Of a stretch of 55,371 nt of DNA, positions 34,701 through 41,369 are shown in pieces. Numbering within the stretch: the stretch's first letter is position 1; every line of letters starts with the position of its first letter. The translations under genes and the position numbers were made by a program. The DNA is from Thermoplasmatota archaeon. Its GTDB lineage: Archaea > Thermoplasmatota > JAKEGO01. The stretch spans positions 1-55,371 of the forward strand of contig JANQNK010000015.1 in the NCBI GenBank assembly GCA_028279595.1, in the 5' to 3' direction. A model generated the notes under the pieces. It was not told the origin of the DNA. It did not search any database and saw nothing but the letters and a program-made list of their open reading frames with translations.

Positions 34701-35114
34701 TCGAACAATACGATCGCGAGGAATGGATGGAGCATCCGTTTGTATAAATCCAACAATTCGGTCATAACATACAACGAGATCTTCTACAATGAAAATCACG
34801 GCGTTTACATACGCAGTGGCAGCTGGAACTACGTCCACCACAACAACTTCTACGGTAACGGGAACTTCACATCCCAGGGCTACGACAATGGAACGAACAA
34901 CATATGGGACAACGGCATCGACGAGGGCAATTACTGGGACGACTGGAGCGGCAACGGGACCTATCCGATCGACGGGAGTGCTGGAGCCGAGGACAGGTAT
35001 CCGCTCGGGAACGCGACTAACAACAACGCTCCGGAAAAGGTACCGGAACTCGGACTGCTCCTATCGATCTCGATGATCCTGGTAGCAGCCGTGATCGTAC
35101 GCAGACGTTTCTAG
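31800..35114 (+). CDS. Large beta-helix surface protein 8 with internal duplication
   Basis: 1104 residues. Signal peptide MRVATVLMMIVIACALTVM, then IIVDDDWGGADHSDIQDAIDAATAGD and YEGQYNEHVLVNKSVN. Rungs are regular through the whole length. Two successive blocks of 199 residues (33150 and 33747) can be aligned, so the helix has been lengthened by duplication. It closes with DEGNYWDDWSGNGTYPIDGS; the C-terminus is APEKVPELG, hydrophobic helix and a short RRRF tail. A G7 run at 31910-31916 falls in the conserved opening. Expected to be a long rod outside the cell. Ligand unknown. Confidence 0.85.
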   Translation: MRVATVLMMIVIACALTVMAGSASAADIIVDDDWGGADHSDIQDAIDAATAGDNILIYEGQYNEHVLVNKSVNLVGNGTDESVVYGFYSFGDTIRVTESYVNISGLNITASGTDSWDAGIEVYYSEYVNVWDCLFYDDYWSVLLTLSNFVNITDCDMFNNSDGMRVYGSTNVTVKGCNITGNDYYGIYVYQGSEHCVFADNDLSLNNRIKGYSYDGFRIHASSNITVRNNRMNRTHMHLLRITASRECHVYDNYFIKARGKNDDHAAVEIKRSNNGTFYYNNISECVKQGLRMERCDHYYVYINTVMDAYELPFYIFDSVDVSVSANWVSDNYRAGITLVNVTELDVIANTVKRNNGNGLTVRMSDDALVQWNEVHHNYVSGILLWQANNSTVLKNNATYNNQYALLQANNAGITLRNSTWNNVSGNYVSNNPKQGVYLFQGAENNTLYNNDVVFNCGGDAGIFVNWCPNTTIMNNNVSNSTGDGIQLFGSEYSTITGNTINGNNMNATQTAGMVVTNSDYVYVADNEISWNSGRGFTIETSDMANVSRNEIHNNTERGLYLYFSDNITAVDNNITGNGYEGIYVVECMSAEVFGNDIVLNNQDDAAPWSHAGLYLYDTDYVNVSKNYVRGNPYYGVRVNNAYHNEFFNNTIVFNCGGHSGIYLFTADYTEIWYNNISNNTGDGIEISTSDHLEIHRNRINGNNRGGDGSGGIMVSNCDRVSIFYNEISDNYENGVRTSSADNVNLRHNEIHNNEWTGVYGWYSDYLWVVFCNITGHNESGLYLGHCDSPYIADNHVADNNNGPTPEDHAGIYIEDGSDGHYGGNDLYRNMEYGFYITETDNASANNNIVKYTNGSGAGVYLNENDNLTVSWNVIKLNRIHGIRIEEGKFCRYHNNTIDENGRPGWWYAGVSTSRCNNATWENNTIINNHGNALNFSPGFYITIENNILTDNTHYGIIYSESDVFVISNNTIARNGWSIRLYKSNNSVITYNEIFYNENHGVYIRSGSWNYVHHNNFYGNGNFTSQGYDNGTNNIWDNGIDEGNYWDDWSGNGTYPIDGSAGAEDRYPLGNATNNNAPEKVPELGLLLSISMILVAAVIVRRRF
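33150..34343 (+). repeat. Two tandem 199-residue blocks in beta-helix protein 8
   Basis: Block 1 begins NDVVFNCGGDAGIFV at 33150 and block 2 NTIVFNCGGHSGIYLF at 33747, an offset of 597 nt. Matching landmarks keep that offset: STGDGIQLF/NTGDGIEIS, NTINGNN/NRINGNN, NEISWN/NEISDN, NEIHNNTERG/NEIHNNEWTG, and SHAGLYLY/DHAGIYIE. Each block spans about eight rungs. Confidence 0.75.
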
Positions 35115-35170
35115 GGCGAACACTGGGGCATCGCTGAGTCAGCACGAGTGGTATAGCTTTACCCAAATAC

Positions 35171-35203
35171 CTTAATATCACGGATGACATTCGAAAACGG
35201 TGC
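35171..35203 (+). promoter_or_regulatory. Promoter and GGTG site of beta-helix gene 9
   Basis: TATA-like CTTAATATC (35171-35179) is 34 nt before the ATG at 35209; GGTG at 35199-35202. Confidence 0.5.
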
Positions 35204-35208
35204 TCTAC

Positions 35209-36870
35209 ATGCTGCGGGGAATCATATATGGAATGGTAATGCTGGCAGTCGTCACGTTGGTCCTCGGCCCTGTCCATGGGGATGACTGGATCGTCGACGA
35301 CGACGCCGGGACATGGAGAACGCATCACACGATCCAGGACGCCATCAACCAGTCCTCGGCAGGGGACAACATAAGCGTCTATGCCGGCACGTACAACGAG
35401 GACGTCGTCGTGAACCAGACCGTCAGGATCATCGGGAACGGGTCCGGAGAGACGGTCATCAACGGATCTGCATGGGCGACCGCTGTCTTGATATCCGTCA
35501 ATCATGTCAACATCACGGGCGTATCCATCAACGCGACCCCGTTCACGTACGGGATCGATGTCGACGGCCACTACGTCACCGTGGACAACGGCAGCATCAC
35601 GAACTGCAGCACCGGCATCCACTCCTCGGCGATCTACGGGCGGTTCGACAACCTCACCATCTCCGATTGCGAATACGGAGCCTATTACGATTTCCTGTCG
35701 GGATGGCATTACATGCGGGAGTGCACCTTTGACAACATGTTGACGGCCAGTATCAGTATGTACTACTCGGAGAACAACATCTTCCGCGAGTGCGTGTTCG
35801 CCGAGAAGGGGGTCGAGATAGGCGGGGGTTCCGTGGATTACTTCGAGCATCACACGATCCACAATTGCAGGATTGCCGGTCCTGGATGGAAGGCCGTCGT
35901 CTACGACGATATGGGCGATAACTTCACGTTCCAGCGCGACGACAACATTGGTCAGCTCATTCTTGTGAACGTCGACAACGTGACCATCGAGAACACCGAT
36001 TTCGAGACGGGAGGATGGCCGATCGTCCTGGCCTACAGCAAGAACATCGAGATCAGGAACATGACGATTACCAACGCCACCAATGGCTACACCATAATGA
36101 ACTCCAACAATGTCACCTTTCAGAACGTGAGCATCTCGGGGATGTCGGGTTCATCGATCTATGCCGAGGGATCACCGAACTGCGTACTAGATGGAGTTAA
36201 CGTGACCGACTGTGAATACGGGTTCTGGACCACGAACGGTGGCGGTTACTCAACGTTGTCGTACTTCAACGTCACCGACACCTATCGGCCAATCCATTGC
36301 TTCGATCCATATGTCACGGTCGAGAACTCCACGTTCACCGATTGTCAGAGTCCGGTATACGTCTATGACCACAACTTCACCATGCGGCACTGTCTCATCA
36401 ACGGAACCAGTTCGTCGGGGTGCTATCTCCGGTCGAGCTACTCCCTTTACGAGAACAACACGTTCCGCGATATCGGGACCTATGGCTTCTTCATGACCGA
36501 TCCGGTCACCCGTGGGAACGTCATCATCTACAACGAGATCTTCAACACCAACAATTACGCGATATGGATGCGGTCCGGCGCCAACAACAACACGGTCCAT
36601 CACAACAACTTCGCGAACAACGACCGGGACCCGCAGTGCAGCGATGACGGCGTCGACAACATGTGGGACGACGGAGCGGAAGGAAACTACTGGGACGACT
36701 GGAACGGGACCGGCAACTACACACTGGACGGCTCGGCCAAGAGTGCGGACGAGCATCCGCTCGGTGATCCCGAGGACACCAGTGCTCCGGAAAAGGTACC
36801 GGAACTACACGTGATGGCATCTATGATTGGCCTCCTCGGCGCCGTCTTCATCCTCCGGAGACGTCGCTGA
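35209..36870 (+). CDS. NosD-like beta-helix surface protein 9
   Basis: 553 residues: MLRGIIYGMVMLAVVTLVLG signal peptide, DWIVDDDAGTWRTHHTIQDAINQSSAGD, YAGTYNEDVVVNQTVR. The central NosD-type module is degenerate (HTIHNCRIAGPGWKAVVYDD...GQLILVNVDNVTIEN). It closes EGNYWDDWNGTGNYTLDGS. The C-terminus is APEKVPELHVMASMIG and RRRR, so the sorting motif keeps PEL but loses the Gly-Leu-Leu. Envelope protein, function unknown. Confidence 0.85.
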   Translation: MLRGIIYGMVMLAVVTLVLGPVHGDDWIVDDDAGTWRTHHTIQDAINQSSAGDNISVYAGTYNEDVVVNQTVRIIGNGSGETVINGSAWATAVLISVNHVNITGVSINATPFTYGIDVDGHYVTVDNGSITNCSTGIHSSAIYGRFDNLTISDCEYGAYYDFLSGWHYMRECTFDNMLTASISMYYSENNIFRECVFAEKGVEIGGGSVDYFEHHTIHNCRIAGPGWKAVVYDDMGDNFTFQRDDNIGQLILVNVDNVTIENTDFETGGWPIVLAYSKNIEIRNMTITNATNGYTIMNSNNVTFQNVSISGMSGSSIYAEGSPNCVLDGVNVTDCEYGFWTTNGGGYSTLSYFNVTDTYRPIHCFDPYVTVENSTFTDCQSPVYVYDHNFTMRHCLINGTSSSGCYLRSSYSLYENNTFRDIGTYGFFMTDPVTRGNVIIYNEIFNTNNYAIWMRSGANNNTVHHNNFANNDRDPQCSDDGVDNMWDDGAEGNYWDDWNGTGNYTLDGSAKSADEHPLGDPEDTSAPEKVPELHVMASMIGLLGAVFILRRRR

Positions 36871-36882
36871 CCTCCCAATATC

Positions 36883-36919
36883 GCTAAATATCGGCATGCC
36901 GTTGCCGCTACCAGTGGTG
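36883..36919 (+). promoter_or_regulatory. Promoter and GTGGTG site of beta-helix gene 10
   Basis: TATA-like GCTAAATAT (36883-36891) is 36 nt before the ATG at 36923; GTGGTG at 36914-36919. Confidence 0.5.
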
Positions 36920-36922
36920 CAA

Positions 36923-38593
36923 ATGTTCAGGCTACTGGCGATCATCGGGATCATCGCAACGATCATCGTTCTCATCGCTCCAGCGGGAGCCAAGGTCTAC
37001 ACGGTCGACGACGACTGGGCGGGCGCGGACTTCTCTTCTGTCTGGGGTGCCGTTGACTACGTCAATACACAGGAGGAGAACAACGTCACCCTCCGGGTCC
37101 ACGCCGGTTGGTACAACGAGACCTCCGTCGTGGAATGGCCCATGTCGATAATCGGCAACGGTTCCGACGAGACGATCGTGAGGGGATACGACAACGACGC
37201 GACCTTCGATGTGGACGCCGACGAGGTAAGGATCGAACACATGAACGTCTCGAGGATGGACGACGACGAGGTGGCCCTGCAGCTGCGTGGTCAGGGGATC
37301 AATGTCACCAACTGTTCGATCTCGGGCAAGGACGATGAGATAGTGAACTGCTGGGGCGTCGATTACCTCACGATGGACAACTGCACCTTCGATCACGGCG
37401 AGGAGGGGATCCGGCTGTGGAGGTCGAAGGAGGTAGCCATCAAGGAATGTTCCTTCGTGAACATCTCGAGGGCGGGCATCCGGCTTTTCGAGGTCCGCAG
37501 GTCACACTTCCTCAACTCCACTTTCGACGGTAACGGGTTCATGATACACGGTACTGAACCGTCGCATCACCGGTCCCACGTGATCGACAACTGCACCATC
37601 GACGGCGATCCGATAGTGTACCATGCAAGGAAGCATGGGATCACGGTCCTCGGGTCGGCCGGACAGCTCATCCTGGGGGACTGCACCGACGTGACCGTTG
37701 ACGGATTCAGCTCCGACGCCGGTTCCATCGGGATCATGGTCTCCGGCTGCACCAATACCTCGATCGTCGATTCCAGTATCACCGCTTCCTACACCGACGT
37801 CTACATCTCGGATTCGACGTGGTGCAACGTCAGCGAGAGTCAAATGACATCCGCATCGATCGGAGTGACCATCAGGGACAGCCACAACTGCACGGTCCAG
37901 AACATCACCCTGAACGGGACCATATGGGGGACCGGCGTTTACATCCTCGAGCATTGCTGGAACAATGTGATCGCTGACTCGACGTTCGCATCCGTCTACT
38001 CGGGCGTCGACACAAACGGAAACGGTACGCTCGTCCGGAACTGCTCCGTCGCATGGGGCAGGTACGGTGTCAGGATCGAGGAGACCCGCGGCGCACTGGT
38101 GACGGGATGCAACATCAGCAGGGTCGACCGCGGGATCAGGATCGACGAGTCCCGGCTCAATCGGATCGAGAACTGCAGCGTCCATCACTGTTCCGAATAC
38201 GGTATCGGCGTGGACGATTCCGACAACACCACGATAGTCTACAACGAGTTCTTCATGAACGACGGTCCGAGCGTTTACATCAACTACCCGCTCGGAATGC
38301 ATTTCATCCACCACAACAACTTCCACAACGGCAGCGGTTCAGGGAACATGACACACGACGAGACCTCGTATTCCGTATGGGACGATGGTGTGTCCGAGGG
38401 CAACCACTTCTCGGACTGGAACGGTTCCGGACCGTACACGATCGGCGGGCCAGGGGGAAGGGAGGACAGGTATCCCTTGGGGAGTCCGGTCGACAATGAC
38501 GCTCCGGAGAAGGTCCCGGAGTTCGGAGTGCTCATCTCGGTCTGTCTGGTCGCATTCGCGGTGTTGCTCATCCGTAGGCGAAGGGTCCGCTGA
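36923..38593 (+). CDS. NosD-like beta-helix surface protein 10
   Basis: 556 residues from the ATG at 36923; the frame is open back to 36827 but that part overlaps the end of the previous gene and the promoter. Signal peptide MFRLLAIIGIIATIIVLIAPAGA, then VYTVDDDWAGADFSSVWGAVDYVNTQEE, HAGWYNETSVVEW. It carries the CTIDGDPIVYHARKHG...GQLILGDCTDV module. It closes SEGNHFSDWNGSGPYTIGG; the C-terminus is APEKVPEFG, hydrophobic helix and RRRRVR. Envelope protein; its rungs contain more Cys-containing NCS/NCT sequons than most. Confidence 0.85.
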   Translation: MFRLLAIIGIIATIIVLIAPAGAKVYTVDDDWAGADFSSVWGAVDYVNTQEENNVTLRVHAGWYNETSVVEWPMSIIGNGSDETIVRGYDNDATFDVDADEVRIEHMNVSRMDDDEVALQLRGQGINVTNCSISGKDDEIVNCWGVDYLTMDNCTFDHGEEGIRLWRSKEVAIKECSFVNISRAGIRLFEVRRSHFLNSTFDGNGFMIHGTEPSHHRSHVIDNCTIDGDPIVYHARKHGITVLGSAGQLILGDCTDVTVDGFSSDAGSIGIMVSGCTNTSIVDSSITASYTDVYISDSTWCNVSESQMTSASIGVTIRDSHNCTVQNITLNGTIWGTGVYILEHCWNNVIADSTFASVYSGVDTNGNGTLVRNCSVAWGRYGVRIEETRGALVTGCNISRVDRGIRIDESRLNRIENCSVHHCSEYGIGVDDSDNTTIVYNEFFMNDGPSVYINYPLGMHFIHHNNFHNGSGSGNMTHDETSYSVWDDGVSEGNHFSDWNGSGPYTIGGPGGREDRYPLGSPVDNDAPEKVPEFGVLISVCLVAFAVLLIRRRRVR

Positions 38594-38621
38594 TCCTCGG
38601 AAGCGAGAACTCTCCCAAAAA

Positions 38622-38658
38622 GGATAAATAATCTCATCCCATTCGATAGGCGGGTGTG
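38622..38658 (+). promoter_or_regulatory. Promoter and GGTGTGA site of beta-helix gene 11
   Basis: TATA-like GGATAAATAA (38622-38631) is 36 nt before the ATG at 38662; GGGTGTGA directly precedes it. Confidence 0.5.
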
Positions 38659-38661
38659 ACC

Positions 38662-40494
38662 ATGCGGGGGCATATGCGAATATTTGTAATCGGCATGATA
38701 GCATTGGCGATCTTCATGACGTTGATTGGGACCGTCGAATCCACAGATTGGATAGTCGACGACGATCCCCATTCGAACAGGGATTTCAGGTACATACAGG
38801 ATGCGATCAATGCATCCTCGAGCGGTGACAACATCAAGATATACAACGGGACGTACAGGGAGCATCTCACTGTGAACACCAGGGTGTACATCCAGGGGAA
38901 CGGAACGGACCAGACCTTCATCATCGGCAGGGGTGATGCCGATGCGATCATAGTGACGGCGGACGAGTGCGTGTTCTGGATGCTGAACATCACCCCCGGG
39001 AGCGGACTCAATCTGACCGGTATCTACGTCTACAGGTCGGATGACGTCGAGATACTGGACTGCTCGATACATCATTGCATGATGGGGGTCTACTACTACG
39101 AGTCCTCGCACCCGTGGACGGAGGACCTCGTTCTCTACGACAATTCCGGTGATGGGATCAAGATCCACTACAGCCCGTATTGGTTTGTGGATTCCGCATC
39201 CATCTGGGACAACGGCGGGTTCGGTGCCTATTCCGCCGGCAGTTCCAACGGGACGATGGTCAACACCGATTTCGTGCGCGACGGCTTGTACATCGACGGG
39301 AATATCAACGACACAACATCACACTGGATCGAGGACAACACAGTCAACGGCCGGCCTCTATACTTCATCAACAACACCCAACAAGCGAGTATACCCAAGA
39401 ACCAGGGCCAGTATATACTCGCAAACGCCGATTTTGATTACATCGTTGACACCGTGATAACAGACACCGACGTCGGGATCCTTCTCATCCACTCGTCCAG
39501 GATCGGGATCAGACGAGTTGAGATATTCAATGTGATGACCGGAGTGATCTTCGACAGGACCACGGAGTCGAATATAACCAACTCCGGGATCAATGACACC
39601 ACCGATTGCGGGATCAAGGTCCTTGCCTCTACCCATTGCTTCATCGAGAACACCACCATCAACGACACGACCGACGGGATCAAGGTGGACGGTGAGACCT
39701 TCACCGAGGTTTTGAACAGGACATCGGGATACTCCATCTACTACGAAGGCCATCACCTCCTCATCAACGACTGCCACATATTCAATCTGTCCGACGACGG
39801 CATCGATGTCCACACTATGAACTACACGCTCATCAACTACACGAGGATCAACAACACATACGGGAACGGTATCCTCATACACGAGAACACCCACAATTCC
39901 TCGATCTATCGGTGCGCCATCCTCAACGTGAGCGATGACGGGATCCTGTTATTCAACGAAGTGAGCAACAACACCGTGGCCCGCTGTGACGTCTCCAACT
40001 GTTCCGGCAGGGGGATCGTGATGACGACCGATGCCAACAGCAACAACATCACGAATTGTTCCGTCCACAACAACACTAATCCCGGGATAATGGTCCTTTC
40101 CTCGGATTACAACAACATCACCTACAACAACATCTGGGGCAACGGGAACTATGGTGTTAGCCTTCTCGGGGCCTTCGGGACCCGGGTCCATCACAACAAC
40201 TTCGACGCAAACGGTGCAGGGACCTCTCAGGGCAACGATAACAACGGTCTGAACCATTGGGACCAGGGCGGGGAGGGCAACTACTGGGACGACTATGGAG
40301 GCACAGATGGTAATGGAGATGGGATCGGTGACACGGCCTATGACATCGACGGCGCCGGTAATGACACTGACGACTATCCATTGATGGACCCTGGCGACAC
40401 CTCCGCGCCGAGGAAGATCGCCGAGTTCACGATACTCGTCACCATATCCATTACCCTCTTCGCCCTCCTAGCCATCGGAAAACGAACGAGGTGA
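38662..40494 (+). CDS. NosD-like beta-helix surface protein 11, divergent C-terminus
   Basis: 610 residues. MRGHMRIFVIGMIALAIFMTLIG is the signal peptide, then DWIVDDDPHSNRDFRYIQDAINASSSGD and YNGTYREHLTVN. It carries the NTVNGRPLYFINNTQQ...GQYILANADF module. The end is the classical NosD form GEGNYWDDYGGTDGNGDGIGDTAYDIDGAG, more complete than in the other ten. The C-terminal signal is the most divergent: APRKIAEFT, hydrophobic helix and GKRTR instead of RRRR. It may still be recognised by the same sorting system or simply sit in the membrane. Last gene of the array. Confidence 0.85.
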   Translation: MRGHMRIFVIGMIALAIFMTLIGTVESTDWIVDDDPHSNRDFRYIQDAINASSSGDNIKIYNGTYREHLTVNTRVYIQGNGTDQTFIIGRGDADAIIVTADECVFWMLNITPGSGLNLTGIYVYRSDDVEILDCSIHHCMMGVYYYESSHPWTEDLVLYDNSGDGIKIHYSPYWFVDSASIWDNGGFGAYSAGSSNGTMVNTDFVRDGLYIDGNINDTTSHWIEDNTVNGRPLYFINNTQQASIPKNQGQYILANADFDYIVDTVITDTDVGILLIHSSRIGIRRVEIFNVMTGVIFDRTTESNITNSGINDTTDCGIKVLASTHCFIENTTINDTTDGIKVDGETFTEVLNRTSGYSIYYEGHHLLINDCHIFNLSDDGIDVHTMNYTLINYTRINNTYGNGILIHENTHNSSIYRCAILNVSDDGILLFNEVSNNTVARCDVSNCSGRGIVMTTDANSNNITNCSVHNNTNPGIMVLSSDYNNITYNNIWGNGNYGVSLLGAFGTRVHHNNFDANGAGTSQGNDNNGLNHWDQGGEGNYWDDYGGTDGNGDGIGDTAYDIDGAGNDTDDYPLMDPGDTSAPRKIAEFTILVTISITLFALLAIGKRTR

Positions 40495-40505
40495 CGCCGA
40501 GGCTG

Positions 40506-40531
40506 GGAAGGGAGCTTCATGCGACCCTTCC
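40506..40531. terminator. Inverted repeat after the beta-helix array
   Basis: GGAAGGG (40506-40512) and CCCTTCC (40525-40531) pair perfectly around a 12-nt loop, starting 11 bp after the last beta-helix stop. No T-run follows, so it may be an RNA-stabilising hairpin rather than a terminator. Confidence 0.4.
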
Positions 40532-40605
40532 AGAGGCTGTCCAGAAGGACCCCCAGACAGAATGATCAACCCTATCCCCACTCGTAATGTTAACCTCCGC
40601 AAACA

Positions 40606-40830
40606 TTTTAATAGATGATAGCATTGCACGATTTGGAGGAGGAAGAGGTAATAGCTGCTCCGGTACTCGACAGGGGACTAGGGTTGTGGAGTGGTGGATG
40701 AATTAAAAACCGACCAGCCTTACCTCGGTCTGTGCACGCCCTTCAAAGGGCATGTCTTCTTGTCGTCGTTTCCGGCCACCCCGACGTGTGTCGATAGAGG
40801 CCTTCGAAGAAGAAAAGAGGGGGAGCATGG
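40606..40830 (+). promoter_or_regulatory. Leader copy A: TATA box and about 185-nt structured leader
   Basis: TATA-like TTTTAATAG (40606-40614) is centred 25 nt before GGAGGAGG (40635-40642). A block of about 65 nt then matches copy B (GGTAAT[AG]GC, TACTCGA[CT]AG, TGTGGAGTGGTG). Pairings: GAGGTAA (40645-40651) with TTACCTC (40720-40726), and GCTGCT (40654-40659) with AGTGGT (40690-40695) using G-U pairs. GCCCT/AGGGC forms a hairpin about 40738-40751. GTGTGTCGA (40786-40794) and GGGGGAGC (40819-40826) follow at the same spacing as in copy B. Downstream of it no intact relative of the giant gene is left. Confidence 0.6.
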
Positions 40831-41088
40831 ATGGAAGCCAACGATGACGCGACGTCCGACGATCGGACCACCCAACGCACACGGATAGGCCAGTCCGTCC
40901 ATTCTCTCAGATCCTGCCTCGACCGCATCGACGACTGTTTCCGACCGGAGTCCGGGAGCCAGATACGCAACCTTCATCTCCAGAGGTTACATCCTGGACA
41001 CCACCCCGCGGAGCAGCCGGATGACCTGAACGAACGCCAACCTTCATCGGCCGGGGCAGGATCAATGACACACGAAGAGGAGCCCTGA
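40827..41088 (+). pseudogene. Possible remnant of a duplicated gene start, or a small unknown gene
   Basis: After copy A of the leader, ATGGATGGAAGC (40827) aligns with the giant gene's start ATGGACAGGAAGC if one base is missing, and the frame from 40827 stops after six codons. This points to a decayed copy of a gene 5' end. A second ATG at 40831 opens 85 codons (MEANDDATSDDRTTQRTR) ending at 41088; its product is rich in Arg, His, Gln and Pro and unlike any family I know, so it is doubtful as a protein. Confidence 0.3.
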
Positions 41089-41137
41089 GAAAAGCTCTCA
41101 TCTTTTCGGGTCTTTCCTTAAGTTTTTCTCGTTTGAA

Positions 41138-41155
41138 GCGTTCGACAACGCTTTT
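41138..41155 (+). terminator. Hairpin with T-run overlapping the giant gene's TATA box
   Basis: GCGTT (41138-41142), loop CGAC, AACGC (41147-41151), then TTTT. It looks like an intrinsic terminator closing the transcript from leader copy A; its T-run is also the start of the next TATA-like box (CTTTTATACC). Confidence 0.4.
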
Positions 41156-41369
41156 ATACCTCAAACCAATCCAGACAACGGAGGAGGTAGAGGTAATGGC
41201 CACTTCGATACTCGATAGTAGGGGGATCGTATGTGGAGTGGTGATAGAGTAACACTAACAGCCAGACCTCTAGCCCTAGCCACGTACCGGACGATGCCGG
41301 TGGATGGACATCGTTCGATGATTTGTGTGTCGACGCAACCGAGCCCATAGCAGAAAGGGGGAGCGTGAA
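41151..41369 (+). promoter_or_regulatory. Leader copy B: TATA box and about 185-nt structured leader of the giant gene
   Basis: TATA-like CTTTTATACC (41151-41160) is centred 25 nt before GGAGGAGG (41180-41187). Nested pairings: TAGAGGT (41188-41194) with ACCTCTA (41266-41272); GCCACT (41199-41204) with AGTGGT (41237-41242); and inside, ATAC..GAT with ATC.GTAT around a G-rich loop. GTGTGTCGA (41325-41333) and the ribosome-binding site GGGGGAG (41357-41363) complete it, 6 nt before the ATG at 41370. An 18-codon frame starting ATGGCCACTTCG (about 41197) lies inside but is not kept in copy A. It matches no riboswitch class I know. Confidence 0.6.

Larger units (their letters stand above)
40495..41369. 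other. 875-bp gap holding the duplicated leader
   Basis: Contents in order: the inverted repeat at 40506, leader copy A, a degenerate stretch (40827-41100) with weak coding signals on both strands, T-rich sequence (41101-41130), hairpin GCGTT/AACGC with TTTT (41138-41155), and leader copy B. Confidence 0.6.

Noticed and set aside
40691..40977. Several short open frames on both strands over leader copy A
   Set aside because: They overlap each other and the conserved leader block, differ between the two leader copies, and give low-complexity basic products.
41180..41369. Known riboswitch classes for the giant gene's leader
   Set aside because: Core motifs of TPP, c-di-GMP-I, glycine, SAM and fluoride riboswitches were looked for by eye and not found; a covariance search would be decisive.
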